From positions 1 through 64,000 of the forward strand of contig NZ_LRFC01000023.1 in assembly GCF_001619875.1 (NCBI RefSeq): a stretch of DNA of 64,000 nucleotides. Direction: 5' to 3'. The position numbers and the translations under genes are program-made. A model generated the notes under the pieces. It ran no database searches. It worked only from the letters and a program-made list of their open reading frames with translations, and had not been told where the DNA came from. Shown here in pieces: positions 17,161-27,313 of the stretch (its first letter is position 1; each line of letters starts with the position of its first letter). The stretch is from Fictibacillus phosphorivorans (GTDB lineage Bacteria > Bacillota > Bacilli > Bacillales > Fictibacillaceae).

Positions 17161-17190
17161 TTGGAGCGGACATTATTAATGAAATATAAT
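17161..17190 (+). promoter_or_regulatory. Sigma-A promoter of the murE operon
   Basis: TTGGAG at 17161-17166 and TATAAT at 17185-17190 with an 18-bp spacer. Predicted start near 17197, about 53 nt before murE. It lies outside repeat copy A, so the repeat has not disrupted it. Confidence 0.7.
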
Positions 17191-17249
17191 TTAACACAGA
17201 CATCTGAAAATGTACTTTTTAACGATGATTAGAGGAGAGATCGGGATTA

Positions 17250-18716
17250 ATGGAATTAAAAGAACTGCTTACATATTTAGTGAATTATAAAATGGATATT
17301 GAAGCCAATCCTGAAATTACCTCGATTGAAATGGATTCAAGGAAAGCTGGGAAAGGCTGTCTTTTTGTTTGTATGGAAGGACTTATGTTCGACGGCCATG
17401 ATTTTGCCAAAACTGTTGCCAATAATGGTGCAGCGGCAATTTTAGCTGAAAAAGATGTAGATGTTAACATTCCAGTGATAAGAGTTAAAAACTCTAAGAA
17501 AGCACTCGCTGTTTTAGCTGATGCCTTTTATGGCCATCCATCTCAAAAGATGCATTTAATCGGCATCACGGGAACGAACGGCAAGACGACTACATCTCAT
17601 TTGATCGAAAAGGTGTTTAGAGATGCTGGTAAAAGTACTGGGATGATCGGTACGATTGAGATGAGAATTAAAGACCGCAAATATAAAGTAGCGAATACAA
17701 CACCTGATTCACTATTTTTGCAGAATGCCTTTTATGAGATGACAAAAGAAAAAGTAGATGTTGCTGTAATGGAAGTCTCTTCACATGCACTAGACCAAGG
17801 AAGAGTGTGGGGTTGTGATTTTAATATAGCAGTGTTTACAAATCTGACACAGGATCACTTGGACTACCATAAAAATATGGAAGAATACCAGTTTGCAAAA
17901 AGTCTTTTGTTTTCTCAAATGGGGAATGTTTATCAAAAGAGTGATCGAAAGGTAGCCGTTTTAAATAATGATGATCCTGCTTCCAAAATTTTCGAGAGAG
18001 TAACGGCAGCACAAGTCATTTCATATGGGATTGATAATGATAGCGATATTCGTGCAACAAACATAACGATTGGCTCTCAAGGTACGACATTTACATTAAC
18101 TACACCAGTAGGAACAAGAGAAGTTACTCTTGAACTTATTGGTAAGTTCTCTGTTTATAACGTTCTTGCTGCTACTTCTGCTTGTTTATTATCCGGTTTA
18201 GACCTCGACCAAATTCTTTCCACACTCCAAGAGGTTACAGGAGTTCCTGGACGCTTCGAGCCAGTCATTGCAGGTCAGGACTTTACAGTGATTGTCGATT
18301 ACTCACACACACCAGATAGCTTGGAAAACGTGTTAAGAACGATCAAGGAATTTGCTACAGGAAAGATAACTGCTATTGTTGGCTGTGGCGGTGATCGGGA
18401 TAAAACGAAACGTCCTATAATGGCAGGTATTGCTGCGAATTTAGCAGACAGTGCTATTTTTACAAGTGATAATCCTCGAACAGAAGATCCACTCCAAATC
18501 TTAAAAGATATGGAAGAAGGGGCTGACGAAGGGAATTATGTAACGATTCCAGATCGTAAAAAAGCGATTGAATATGCAGTCGGACTTGCGAAAACAGATG
18601 ATGTTATTCTAATTGCCGGCAAGGGGCATGAAACCTATCAGATCATTGGTAAAGACGTGTTTGAATTTGATGATCGAGTCGTTGCAAAGGAAGCGATTGA
18701 GGCGGTGAAAAAATGA
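17250..18716 (+). CDS. murE: UDP-MurNAc-L-Ala-D-Glu:meso-2,6-diaminopimelate ligase
   Basis: ATP-dependent addition of meso-diaminopimelate to the peptidoglycan precursor in the cytoplasm. The 488-aa protein has the Mur ligase P-loop [13 protein letters not shown] near residues 107-119 and the DNPR motif near 406-409, which reads the free carboxylate of meso-DAP and sets it apart from lysine-adding MurE. AGAGGAGAGAT precedes the ATG. It begins a tight five-gene unit with murF, mraY, murD and spoVE. Confidence 0.96.
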   Translation: MELKELLTYLVNYKMDIEANPEITSIEMDSRKAGKGCLFVCMEGLMFDGHDFAKTVANNGAAAILAEKDVDVNIPVIRVKNSKKALAVLADAFYGHPSQKMHLIGITGTNGKTTTSHLIEKVFRDAGKSTGMIGTIEMRIKDRKYKVANTTPDSLFLQNAFYEMTKEKVDVAVMEVSSHALDQGRVWGCDFNIAVFTNLTQDHLDYHKNMEEYQFAKSLLFSQMGNVYQKSDRKVAVLNNDDPASKIFERVTAAQVISYGIDNDSDIRATNITIGSQGTTFTLTTPVGTREVTLELIGKFSVYNVLAATSACLLSGLDLDQILSTLQEVTGVPGRFEPVIAGQDFTVIVDYSHTPDSLENVLRTIKEFATGKITAIVGCGGDRDKTKRPIMAGIAANLADSAIFTSDNPRTEDPLQILKDMEEGADEGNYVTIPDRKKAIEYAVGLAKTDDVILIAGKGHETYQIIGKDVFEFDDRVVAKEAIEAVKK

Positions 18717-20095
18717 AATTAGACATAAAAGAACTGATTACGTTAGCTGACAAGGCAACTGGGAAACAAGATCACTTGTTATTAGAGGGAGTGTCAAAAG
18801 ATACGCGGCAAAAAAGTGAAAATGCACTATATCTACCCATTGCTGGTGAGCGTTTTGATGGTCACGATTTCTTGCTGGATGCCATAAAACAAGGATGTAC
18901 AGCAACGATTTGGCAAGAGGGAAAAGAATTGCCGGCGGAACTACCAGAAGATTTTCCGGTTCTTTACACAACGGATACCGTGGAATACTTACAAAAGATT
19001 TCAAAGTTTTATTTGAAAAAGATCAATCCTGTTGTTGTTGCTGTAACAGGCAGCAATGGAAAAACAACAACAAAAGATATGATTGAATGTGTATCTGCTG
19101 CAAACTTCAAAACCTATAAAACACAGGGGAATTACAATAATCATATCGGGATGCCTCTAACGATTCTTGCCATGGAAGAGTCAACTGAAGTTTTAATTCT
19201 CGAAATGGGTATGAGTAATTATGGAGAAATCTCTTTGTTAAGCAAAATTGCAGAACCTGATGTAGCGGTCATTACAAATATTGGTGAGAGTCACCTTGAA
19301 CAGCTTGGAAGCCGCGAAGGGATTGCAAAAGCAAAGCTTGAGATCGCAGTTGGATTAAAGCAAGGCGGGTTGTTCATCATCGATGGAGACGAACCGCTTC
19401 TTTCTCATGTGAAAGGTGAGAATGTACTGCAAGTAGGATTTGGCGATTCCTCTACTTTAAAACTGTCAAATATAAAAACAGATGCAAAAGGTGTTTCCTT
19501 TACTCTCGAAGAGGGCACTACCGTTTATCGTATTCCTATGCTCGGCCGTCATAATATAAAAAATGCAGCATATGCGATAGCAGTTGGGCATTATTTGAAT
19601 ATAGAAGAAAATAAAATTTTAGAGGGTCTTGAGAGCCTTAAGGTAACTTCAATGAGACTTGAAATGAAAAGCGGAAAGAAGGAAACACTTCTTATTAATG
19701 ATGCTTATAATGCAAGTCCGACAAGTATGATTGCTGCATTAGAAACACTCTCAGAGTTAAAGGACTATTCTATAAAAGTTGCAGTTCTTGGTGACATGTA
19801 CGAATTAGGTTCAAACGAGGAAGAAATGCATAGGAATATTGCAAATCATGTGGATGAAACCATTAGCCATGTTATTTGTGTAGGCCAAAAAGGTGCTTGG
19901 ATTGCAGATGAATTGAATAAACAGAAGCGGAAGAATCTTGAGGTTATTCAATGTCTGACGAAAGAAGAAGCAATTAAACCAATCGAAAAGCTGTTATCAA
20001 AAGACACTGCAATTCTTTTTAAAGCATCCAGAGGGATGGTACTAGAAACCCTTATATCTACATTTTTAGAAGAAGAACAGGAGTCGAAAAAATGA
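18713..20095 (+). CDS. murF: UDP-MurNAc-tripeptide:D-Ala-D-Ala ligase
   Basis: Adds D-Ala-D-Ala to complete the UDP-MurNAc pentapeptide. The 460-aa protein has the P-loop [12 protein letters not shown] near residues 108-119 and the Mur-ligase central and C-terminal domains, including [12 protein letters not shown] near 323-334. The ATG overlaps the murE stop by 4 nt (ATGA), suggesting translational coupling. Confidence 0.96.
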   Translation: MKLDIKELITLADKATGKQDHLLLEGVSKDTRQKSENALYLPIAGERFDGHDFLLDAIKQGCTATIWQEGKELPAELPEDFPVLYTTDTVEYLQKISKFYLKKINPVVVAVTGSNGKTTTKDMIECVSAANFKTYKTQGNYNNHIGMPLTILAMEESTEVLILEMGMSNYGEISLLSKIAEPDVAVITNIGESHLEQLGSREGIAKAKLEIAVGLKQGGLFIIDGDEPLLSHVKGENVLQVGFGDSSTLKLSNIKTDAKGVSFTLEEGTTVYRIPMLGRHNIKNAAYAIAVGHYLNIEENKILEGLESLKVTSMRLEMKSGKKETLLINDAYNASPTSMIAALETLSELKDYSIKVAVLGDMYELGSNEEEMHRNIANHVDETISHVICVGQKGAWIADELNKQKRKNLEVIQCLTKEEAIKPIEKLLSKDTAILFKASRGMVLETLISTFLEEEQESKK

Positions 20096-21066
20096 TTGAG
20101 CAAGTCTTATTATTTACTTTAGTAACATCCTTCTTACTAGCGGTATTAAGTTCTCCCTTTTTTATCCCGTTTTTAAGAAGATTAAAATTTGGGCAGAGTA
20201 TTCGTGACGAAGGACCGAAATCTCATCAAAAAAAGCAAGGAACTCCTACGATGGGGGGAATTGTAATCGTTCTGGCACTCGTGATCGCAACTTATGCGAT
20301 GACAGCGAAGTTTTTTGCCATTACAGCCGAAACTCATTTGCTCATCCTTGTAACATTAGGATATGGACTAATCGGATTTTTAGATGATTTCATAAAAGTA
20401 GTGAAAAAAAGAAACTTAGGATTAACATCTAAGCAAAAACTAATTGGCCAGCTGGTTATTGCAGCTCTTTTCTTTTTAGGTTTAAGAGCAATCGATTTCT
20501 CAACTGTCGTTTCCGTTCCGGGAACTGATTTTTCATTTGACCTTGGCTGGTTCTATCCTGTTTTAGTCGTTTTCATGCTGATCGGTGCTTCAAATGCGGT
20601 TAACCTTACAGATGGACTAGACGGCTTGCTTGCAGGTACAGCAGCCATTGCATTTGGAGCATTTGCTGTACTTTCTTCTACTATTCTTCAATTCGAAGCA
20701 GCCATTTTCTCTGTTGCGGTGGTAGGAGCAGTACTTGGATTTTTAGTATTTAATGCGCATCCCGCAAAGGTCTTTATGGGGGATACAGGATCACTTGCGC
20801 TTGGTGGAGCGATTAGTGCCGTTGCAATTTTAACGAAGTTGGAGATCTTGCTGGTTATCGTTGGAGGAGTTTTCGTTATTGAAACACTCTCTGTCATGAT
20901 TCAAGTCACTTCTTTTAAACTAACAGGTCGACGTGTTTTTAAGATGAGTCCCCTTCACCACCACTATGAATTATCTGGCTGGAGTGAATGGCGTATCGTT
21001 GTTACGTTCTGGCTTGTAGGACTTGTATTTGCTGCTTTAGGAATTTATTTAGAGGTGTGGGTTTAG
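20092..21066 (+). CDS. mraY: Phospho-N-acetylmuramoyl-pentapeptide-transferase
   Basis: Moves phospho-MurNAc-pentapeptide onto undecaprenyl phosphate to form lipid I at the inner face of the membrane. The 324-aa polytopic protein (about ten membrane segments) has the catalytic loops GFLDDFIKV near residues 95-103 and [13 protein letters not shown] near 171-183, and the HHHYE motif near 289-293. It overlaps murF by 4 nt. Confidence 0.97.
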   Translation: MIEQVLLFTLVTSFLLAVLSSPFFIPFLRRLKFGQSIRDEGPKSHQKKQGTPTMGGIVIVLALVIATYAMTAKFFAITAETHLLILVTLGYGLIGFLDDFIKVVKKRNLGLTSKQKLIGQLVIAALFFLGLRAIDFSTVVSVPGTDFSFDLGWFYPVLVVFMLIGASNAVNLTDGLDGLLAGTAAIAFGAFAVLSSTILQFEAAIFSVAVVGAVLGFLVFNAHPAKVFMGDTGSLALGGAISAVAILTKLEILLVIVGGVFVIETLSVMIQVTSFKLTGRRVFKMSPLHHHYELSGWSEWRIVVTFWLVGLVFAALGIYLEVWV

Positions 21067-22416
21067 ATGAAAAACACTGAATTTTTTAAAGGAAAGAATA
21101 TTTTAATTGTCGGATTAGCCAAAAGCGGTTTTGCTGCAGCAAAACTGCTTCATTCTTTTGGGGCGCATTTATTCGTAAATGATAAGAGCCCAAGAGAAGG
21201 AAATATGGAAGCTGAAAAACTGGAACAGCTGGGTATTGAAGTGGTTTGTGGAGCACATCCATTAACATTGCTTGATAAAAATCTAGATTTTATCGTAAAA
21301 AATCCAGGTATTCCATACCAAAATCCATTGTTATCTGAAGCAATAAAGCGCAATATTCCAATCTATACAGAGGTGGAAATTGCCGGGATGATCTCAGATG
21401 CTCCTATTATTGCGATAACAGGTTCGAACGGTAAGACAACAACTACAACTCTAATTGGTGAAATGTTAAAAAATAGTGAAAAGACACCGATTGTTGCAGG
21501 GAATATCGGGACTGTCTTTTCTGAGGTTGCTGCTGAATCAACACCGGATGATATTTTAGTAGCAGAACTATCTAGCTTTCAGCTAATGGGAACGGAACGA
21601 TTTAAACCTGAAATCTCAGTGTTTTTGAATCTCTTTGAAGCACATTTAGACTATCATGGTTCCATAGATGAATATGGAAAAGCAAAAGCGAAGATAACTG
21701 AGAATCAGGATTCGGCTGACTATGTGATCTATAACGCTGATGATGAAAATGTAACAGCGTTAATGAAGGATTCTCGCGCTAAGCACATTCCTTTTTCTGT
21801 TACTCGGAAGTGTGAAGGGGTATACATACAAGAAGATGCCCTGTATTTTCAAGAGCAAAAAGTAATTGAGTTAAAGGAGATCGTTCTTCCAGGTAAGCAT
21901 AATCTTTCTAACATTATGGCTGCGGTGGCGGCTTCATTATTAGCAGGAGCTACAAAAGAACAGATTCGCCACGTTTTAACTACTTTCCCTGGAGTGAAAC
22001 ACAGGCTTCAATATGTTGAAGAAAAAAACGGCAGGCGCTTTTACAATGACTCCAAAGCTACGAATATTTTAGCAACAAAAGCAGCACTCTCAGCATTTCA
22101 AAATCCTGTCATTCTTCTTGCGGGAGGGCTTGACCGAGGAAATTCGTTCGACGATCTTATACCTGCTTTAAAAAATGTTAAAGCGATGGTTACATTTGGC
22201 CAAACAGCTGAAAAACTAGCAGATGCAGGCAAACAAGCAGGAATAGAAACAATTAAACGTGCTGATAATGTGGAAGAAGCTGTTCCCCTTGCTTACAGTC
22301 TTTCACATGCAGAAGATGTTATATTGTTATCTCCCGCTTGTGCAAGCTGGGATCAATATAAGACTTTTGAACAAAGAGGGGACATGTTTATCAACTCCGT
22401 GCATAAACTTAAATAA
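21067..22416 (+). CDS. murD: UDP-MurNAc-L-alanine:D-glutamate ligase
   Basis: Adds D-glutamate to UDP-MurNAc-L-Ala. The 449-aa protein has an N-terminal Rossmann domain (ILIVGLAKSGFAAAK), the P-loop [12 protein letters not shown] near residues 118-129 and the C-terminal domain with FYNDSKATN near 325-333. It starts directly after the mraY stop codon. Confidence 0.96.
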   Translation: MKNTEFFKGKNILIVGLAKSGFAAAKLLHSFGAHLFVNDKSPREGNMEAEKLEQLGIEVVCGAHPLTLLDKNLDFIVKNPGIPYQNPLLSEAIKRNIPIYTEVEIAGMISDAPIIAITGSNGKTTTTTLIGEMLKNSEKTPIVAGNIGTVFSEVAAESTPDDILVAELSSFQLMGTERFKPEISVFLNLFEAHLDYHGSIDEYGKAKAKITENQDSADYVIYNADDENVTALMKDSRAKHIPFSVTRKCEGVYIQEDALYFQEQKVIELKEIVLPGKHNLSNIMAAVAASLLAGATKEQIRHVLTTFPGVKHRLQYVEEKNGRRFYNDSKATNILATKAALSAFQNPVILLAGGLDRGNSFDDLIPALKNVKAMVTFGQTAEKLADAGKQAGIETIKRADNVEEAVPLAYSLSHAEDVILLSPACASWDQYKTFEQRGDMFINSVHKLK

Positions 22417-22452
22417 GGTTTGTACAAAAAACAAGAGTTGAGGTGTTTCCCT

Positions 22453-23553
22453 TTGCCTGCAACGAGATCAACCCCTGATATTATTATGATTGTGGTCACG
22501 CTATTGCTGTTATCCATTGGGATTATAATGGTTTATAGCGCCAGTGCGGATCTAGGTCTATACAAATTTGATGATGCGTTCTTTTTTGCTAAACGGCAGT
22601 TGTTATTTGCCGGGGTAGGGATTGCAGCGATGTTTTTTATTATGAACATCAACTATATGACATGGAGAGTCTGGTCTAAGATTCTGTTAATCATTTGTTT
22701 CGTATTGCTGATTGCCGTTCTCATTCCAGGAGTCGGTATGGTGCGCGGCGGTGCAAGAAGCTGGATTGGTGTAGGAGCTTTCTCCATACAGCCTTCTGAG
22801 TTTATGAAACTCGCCATGATTACTTTCTTAGCTAAGTATTTATCAGAGCACCAAAAAAAGATCACATCACTAAAAAAAGGCTTGGTGCCTACACTAGGTT
22901 TAGTGATGGTCGCTTTTGCTATGATCATGCTGCAGCCTGACTTGGGTACTGGAGCTGTTATGGTTGGAACAAGTATCGTTATGGTGTTTGTGGCAGGTGC
23001 CCGCATCTCTCATTTTGTAGGTATGGGTTTGATCGGTCTAATCGGGCTTGCTGGATTAATTATTTCAGCTCCTTATCGAATTAAGAGGATTACTTCATTC
23101 CTTGATCCGTGGAGCGACCCTCTAGGAAGTGGCTTTCAGATCATCCAGTCTTTGTATTCCCTTGGTCCTGGAGGGCTGCTCGGGTTAGGTTTAGGTCAGA
23201 GCAGACAGAAGTTTGGTTATCTTCCTGAACCGCAAACAGATTTTATTTTTGCCATACTTTCTGAGGAACTTGGATTTATCGGCGCTGTCTTTGTTTTAAT
23301 CCTCTTCAGCCTGCTGCTATGGCGTGGAATCAGAATTGCTTTAGGAGCTCCAGATCTATTCGGCAGCTTTTTAGCAATCGGAATCATTGGAATGGTGGCC
23401 ATTCAAGTCATGATAAACATCGGAGTAGTCACTGGATTAATGCCGGTAACAGGAATAACATTGCCATTTTTAAGTTATGGAGGTTCATCTCTAACATTGA
23501 TGCTTGCATCAATCGGAGTCATCCTCAATATTAGCCGCTATTCAAGGTATTAA
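22453..23553 (+). CDS. spoVE: Stage V sporulation protein E (SEDS-family glycosyltransferase)
   Basis: Member of the FtsW/RodA/SpoVE family; polymerises lipid II for spore cortex peptidoglycan in partnership with SpoVD. The protein has about ten membrane segments, the family motif QPSEFMKLA near residues 116-124, and the C-terminal GITLPFLSYGGSS near 333-345. I chose the TTG at 22453 because GAGGTG lies 8 nt upstream and the length becomes 366 aa, the same as B. subtilis SpoVE. The frame is open back to another TTG at 22420. It is closed by a terminator; murG does not follow. Confidence 0.94.
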   Translation: MPATRSTPDIIMIVVTLLLLSIGIIMVYSASADLGLYKFDDAFFFAKRQLLFAGVGIAAMFFIMNINYMTWRVWSKILLIICFVLLIAVLIPGVGMVRGGARSWIGVGAFSIQPSEFMKLAMITFLAKYLSEHQKKITSLKKGLVPTLGLVMVAFAMIMLQPDLGTGAVMVGTSIVMVFVAGARISHFVGMGLIGLIGLAGLIISAPYRIKRITSFLDPWSDPLGSGFQIIQSLYSLGPGGLLGLGLGQSRQKFGYLPEPQTDFIFAILSEELGFIGAVFVLILFSLLLWRGIRIALGAPDLFGSFLAIGIIGMVAIQVMINIGVVTGLMPVTGITLPFLSYGGSSLTLMLASIGVILNISRYSRY

Positions 23554-23606
23554 TACTTGAGTTTATAGGCATTTTCTCTTATTCTAAACATAGCGATTTA
23601 AAGACA

Positions 23607-23642
23607 ATACCCTGTCAATCATGGCAGGGTATCTTCTTTTTC
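23607..23642 (+). terminator. Terminator after spoVE
   Basis: ataccctg / cagggtat stem of 8 bp around a 10-nt loop, followed by cttctttttct. It closes the murE-spoVE unit and so isolates murB from it. Confidence 0.85.
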
Positions 23643-23690
23643 TGTTTTCTTTTTTGGTGTTAATTATTTCTTGAAACTCATCATTGCCAA

Positions 23691-23818
23691 GTTAATTGGA
23701 GTGAAAGGTGCGAGACTCCTGGGGGATAAGCGTGACAGGTGAGACACTTAACGTGCAAAGCACGAAGTGGCTCACCGCACGCCCCCCGGAAAGCGAGCAT
23801 CCTGTAACGGAAATTAAC
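23691..23818 (-). repeat. Fold-back intergenic repeat, copy B
   Basis: 128 bp bounded by gttaatt and aattaac. It matches the reverse complement of copies A, C and E (ggtgcgagactcctg at one side, ggaaagcgagcatcctg at the other). The flank accactttcaagagcgc is also shared with the equivalent flanks of copies D and F. It lies between spoVE and murB, in the place of murG. Confidence 0.85.
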
Positions 23819-23989
23819 CACTTTCAAGAGCGCCAACGATAATTTGATGTCGTATTTCAAAAATAAGTAACAAAAAGAGTAATTCATTCGAATACTACTT
23901 TGTCGATGTTTATGAACATTGAAAACATGGAAAAGATTAACGCATAGCATATAAATAGAATGATGCGTATGAACGTAGGGGGTTTTTTT

Positions 23990-24904
23990 ATGATGTATAG
24001 CCAATTAGCGGAAAAATTAAAAAATGAAGATTTAGGAACTGTCCTTGTTAATGAACCATTAAAAAATCATACCACTTTAAAAATTGGGGGTCCTGCCGAT
24101 CTTTATTATGAGCCTAAAGACATTGAAAGCCTAAAAAAAGCTTTAACTTATATGAAAGAAGCTAATGCTCCGATTCGCGCAATTGGAAGAGGATCAAACC
24201 TTTTAGTTGCTGACGGAGGAATTGAAGGAGTTGTTATTAAAGTAGGGGAGGGGCTTAACCACCTTGAAAAAAGTGACACTAAAATAAGAGTAGGCGGAGG
24301 ATACTCCTTAATTACTCTTGCAACTCTAATGTCTCGTGAAGCATTTACCGGTCTTGAGTTCGCAGCGGGTATTCCTGGGTCAGTCGGCGGTGCCGTATTT
24401 ATGAATGCTGGTGCACACGGATCAGATATGTCCAAAATCCTAGAAAAAGCTTTAATCCTATTCCCTGACGGGGAATTAAAATGGCTTTCAAACGAGGAAC
24501 TTCGTTTTTCTTACCGTACATCCGTTCTTCAAGAAACAGGGGGGATTTGTGTTGAAGCTGTGCTCATCTTAGAAAAAGGTGAAAAAGAAACCATCATGGC
24601 AGAGCTTAAAAAGAACAAAGAGTATAGAAAAAACACTCAGCCGTGGAACTTTCCATGCTGTGGTAGTGTGTTCCGCAATCCATTGCCGAATTATGCGGGT
24701 CAGCTCATTGAAAAATCAGGGCTAAAAGGTACACAGATTGGTGGAGCTCAAGTATCTGAAATGCATGCGAATTTCATTGTGAATACAGGGGATGCCAAAG
24801 CAAAAGATGTATTAGATCTTATTAGCTATATTCAAAAAACAATTAAAGAAAAGCACGATGTCGAACTGGAAACAGAAGTTGAAATTATCGGCCGAAATGA
24901 TTAA
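23990..24904 (+). CDS. murB: UDP-N-acetylenolpyruvoylglucosamine reductase
   Basis: NADPH/FAD reduction of UDP-GlcNAc-enolpyruvate to UDP-MurNAc. The protein of about 305 aa has FAD-binding segments [12 protein letters not shown] near residues 57-68 and [18 protein letters not shown] near 128-145, and the catalytic Ser in GSVFRNP near 224-230. I chose the ATG at 23990 because AGGGGG lies 7 nt upstream; the frame also opens at 23960. It is separated from the murE unit by a terminator and repeat, so it needs its own promoter. Confidence 0.93.
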   Translation: MMYSQLAEKLKNEDLGTVLVNEPLKNHTTLKIGGPADLYYEPKDIESLKKALTYMKEANAPIRAIGRGSNLLVADGGIEGVVIKVGEGLNHLEKSDTKIRVGGGYSLITLATLMSREAFTGLEFAAGIPGSVGGAVFMNAGAHGSDMSKILEKALILFPDGELKWLSNEELRFSYRTSVLQETGGICVEAVLILEKGEKETIMAELKKNKEYRKNTQPWNFPCCGSVFRNPLPNYAGQLIEKSGLKGTQIGGAQVSEMHANFIVNTGDAKAKDVLDLISYIQKTIKEKHDVELETEVEIIGRND

Positions 24905-24944
24905 CAAAAAATTGGATAAATAGTGCTGAAATGGGTGTTATCCG

Positions 24945-24953
24945 TGCTATAAT
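24945..24953 (+). promoter_or_regulatory. Extended -10 promoter upstream of divIB
   Basis: TGC precedes a perfect TATAAT (24948-24953). No good -35 is present, as is usual for extended -10 promoters. Start predicted near 24960, leaving a leader of about 180 nt before divIB that contains the hairpin at 25054. Confidence 0.6.
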
Positions 24954-25053
24954 ACAAAGAACAAGAAAAAATTAACTTTTGACGTTTCTAAAAGAACGAT
25001 TGCATTTCGTTTTTCTTCTAATAGTTGGACTGTAATCAGTACCTTTTATGAAG

Positions 25054-25083
25054 ACTTGGCGTCTCACTGCCAAGTTCTTTTAT
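25054..25083 (+). terminator. Terminator-like hairpin in the divIB leader
   Basis: acttggc / gccaagt stem of 7 bp around an 8-nt loop, followed by tcttttattt. It lies between the extended -10 promoter and divIB, 55 nt before the start, so it would act as an attenuator for that promoter or as a weak terminator of murB transcripts. Confidence 0.5.
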
Positions 25084-25137
25084 TTCGTTCATCAGTTAAT
25101 GATTTCTTGAACTATATTTATAAAACGGAGGAAGAGG

Positions 25138-25917
25138 ATGGACAAGGTAAAGGTTGTCAAAATTGAGGACCGAATTCCGAAGCTGAAAGAACACCGTAAA
25201 CAAAAAGCAAATCGCCGTCTTATATTTTACTTGTCCTTTTTCTTCCTGTTATTAATGGTCGTTGTTTATTTTCAATCTGACCTAAGTCATGTGAAAAAAA
25301 TTACGGTCTCAGGCAACTATTTTGTAACCGATAATGACATTTTGAAAAAAAGTAAGGTTTCTACAAAAACAAAATACTTAAATGTTTCAGAGGACGACAT
25401 TGCGAAAAGGTTAGAAAGCATCAACGAGATCAGTTCGGTATCTGTTGAAAAAAAGTTTTTTAACCAAGTAGTTATCAAAGTTAGTGAATTCCAGCGGGTT
25501 GGTTATTTTAGAAAAGAAAATACATATTATCCGATGCTTCAGAACGGAAAAATGTTAGAACCTCTTAAAAAGAATGAGAGACCAGTAAATGCTCCAATCA
25601 TCGTGAGCTGGGAAGATCCTGAACAGCTTGAAACGATGGCACAGGAACTTCAAAAGCTTCCAGAGGGAATCATACATCGGATTTCCGAGATAACGCATAC
25701 ACCTGCTTCAAATCAATCTAATCAACTAACTTTGTTTATGACAGATGGCAACAAAGTTGTCACTTCGATTCCGAAGTTCTCTGAAAGGCTTTCTGCATAT
25801 CCGTCTTTAGTGGATGAGTTGAAGCCTGAAGAAAAAGGCACGTTTTATTTAGGAATCAGCACACGCTTTGAAAGATACAACCGAGCAGTTACGGAGGAAA
25901 GTAATGAGCAAAATTAG
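25138..25917 (+). CDS. divIB: Cell division protein DivIB (FtsQ)
   Basis: A bitopic divisome protein that stabilises FtsL and DivIC at the septum. The 259-aa protein has a basic cytoplasmic tail, one membrane segment at about residues 28-48, then a POTRA domain (KKITVSGNYFVTDNDILKKS) and the beta domain. GGAGGAAGAGG precedes the ATG. Its end overlaps ylxW by 14 nt. Confidence 0.93.
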   Translation: MDKVKVVKIEDRIPKLKEHRKQKANRRLIFYLSFFFLLLMVVVYFQSDLSHVKKITVSGNYFVTDNDILKKSKVSTKTKYLNVSEDDIAKRLESINEISSVSVEKKFFNQVVIKVSEFQRVGYFRKENTYYPMLQNGKMLEPLKKNERPVNAPIIVSWEDPEQLETMAQELQKLPEGIIHRISEITHTPASNQSNQLTLFMTDGNKVVTSIPKFSERLSAYPSLVDELKPEEKGTFYLGISTRFERYNRAVTEESNEQN

Positions 25918-26599
25918 TGGGAAGCATCTTTTTTTGTCACTAATCCTTCTAGTTACCGGGTTCATATTATCCTTCTCCTACCAAAGAGCACAGATTGAAA
26001 AGCACAATGTTGTTCAAAACAATGAATGGAAAAAAGAAGATTCGTTGCGAAGCCAGATTCTTAATCTTCAAAAGACAAATCGCGAACTAGCAGTCGAACT
26101 TCAGGGGCTGCAGCAGAATGTTCAGAAAAAAGAAAGCAAGCTGGCTAATCAAGAGGAGATATCTTCTAAACTAGTTGAAGATTTAAATGAGCTCAGAATG
26201 ATAGTTGGAAACGTGAAAGTGAAAGGGGAGGGAGTAGAAGTTACTCTTCAAGACTCCTCTTATATTCCAGAAGGGGCGAATCCTAACGATTATATCGTCC
26301 ATGAAGAACATATTAGAAGTGTTATTGACGAACTGCACGTATCAGGTGCAGAAGCGATTGCGATAAACGGACAGAGAATTTCTCATGACACGTATATCGC
26401 GTGTATCGGACCTGTTGTATCTGTGGATGGCAATCAATATCCTGCACCCTTTGTCATTACCGCTATCGGTAATTCTTCCACTTTGGAAAAGTCTTTAAAT
26501 TTATATCTAGTTAATAAAATTGTAAATGATGGTGTGGAAGTAAGGGTGGAAAAAGAAAGCGCGATCGAGATGGAGCCATTTATTACAGAAGAGGGATGA
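25904..26599 (+). CDS. ylxW: DUF881 family protein YlxW
   Basis: A 231-aa protein with an N-terminal membrane anchor (about residues 6-26), a coiled coil at about 40-100, and a DUF881 domain that includes GAEAIAINGQRIS near residues 147-159. Function is not established; the gene is conserved between divIB and ftsA in Bacillaceae. I chose the ATG at 25904 because CGGAGGAAAG lies just upstream inside divIB; the longer frame from 25868 is not favoured. It is a paralogue of the next gene. Confidence 0.88.
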   Translation: MSKISGKHLFLSLILLVTGFILSFSYQRAQIEKHNVVQNNEWKKEDSLRSQILNLQKTNRELAVELQGLQQNVQKKESKLANQEEISSKLVEDLNELRMIVGNVKVKGEGVEVTLQDSSYIPEGANPNDYIVHEEHIRSVIDELHVSGAEAIAINGQRISHDTYIACIGPVVSVDGNQYPAPFVITAIGNSSTLEKSLNLYLVNKIVNDGVEVRVEKESAIEMEPFITEEG

Positions 26600-27312
26600 G
26601 TGACTTGAAAGAAAGACAATTCATGTTTGCAACAATTGCCCTCATTATCGGCGGAATGCTGGCGATCCAATTTGAGACCACAAACAACCCTATCGTTCGA
26701 GACACTAGAGATCTATGGGATTTAAGAGCTGATTTGGAAAAAGAAAAACAGCGTCAGCAGGAGCTTAATGAGGAACTTGAACAATATAGTGAACTTTTAA
26801 ATCAGTATCAAGGTGATGGTAAGGAAGAAAAAATCCAGGCAATGGAAAATGCACTGTCAGATTTAAAAAAACAGGCCGGATTAACCACAGTTAGCGGACA
26901 AGGAATCGTGATAACGATCGAACCTTTTAATGACGAGCTAATTGGAGTAGATCGCCCTCTGCCGAAAATTGATCCTGATATGCTAAGAAGACTTGTTAAT
27001 GAATTAAATAGATATGATGCTAAAGAAATCAGTATTGATGGCCAGCGTATCGTATCTAAAACACCGATCCGGGAAGTAAATGGAAACATTTATATAAATA
27101 ATGAGCCTGTTTCTTCTTTTCCAATCGAAATCAGAGTACTGGCAAAAGACAATGAAAAACTTCACCAGAAGATCATTGCTTCACCTGCTGTAGAAGAGTT
27201 TATACGAGAAAATTTCCTTGTGGAATCCTCTCCAGCAGCAAAAGTTATTCTGCCAGCCTTTGATAAAAGTATGAAAGTTAAGTTTATGAAACCGGCAAAG
27301 GAGGAAACTTAA
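26596..27312 (+). CDS. ylxX: DUF881 family protein YlxX
   Basis: A 238-aa protein built like YlxW: N-terminal membrane segment (about residues 9-25), coiled coil (about 40-95) and a DUF881 domain with DAKEISIDGQRIV near 138-150. Probably an old tandem duplication of ylxW. The ATG at 26596 overlaps the ylxW stop, but GAGGG abuts it; a TTG at 26605 has better spacing to that site, so the true N-terminus may be three residues shorter. Role unknown. Confidence 0.85.
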   Translation: MSDLKERQFMFATIALIIGGMLAIQFETTNNPIVRDTRDLWDLRADLEKEKQRQQELNEELEQYSELLNQYQGDGKEEKIQAMENALSDLKKQAGLTTVSGQGIVITIEPFNDELIGVDRPLPKIDPDMLRRLVNELNRYDAKEISIDGQRIVSKTPIREVNGNIYINNEPVSSFPIEIRVLAKDNEKLHQKIIASPAVEEFIRENFLVESSPAAKVILPAFDKSMKVKFMKPAKEET

Positions 27313-27313
27313 G

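Larger units (their letters stand above)
23554..23989. other. 436-bp gap where murG would be expected
   Basis: Contains a terminator (23607-23642), fold-back repeat copy B (23691-23818), a near-match to a Spo0A box (tttgtcgat at 23899-23907) and a poor TTGAAA/TATAAA promoter region upstream of murB. No frame here encodes any part of MurG, and no remnant was recognised. Confidence 0.8.

Noticed and set aside
23681-24004. A 107-codon minus-strand frame between spoVE and murB, considered as a murG remnant
   Set aside because: It encodes nothing like MurG, overlaps repeat copy B and the murB start, and has no start signals.
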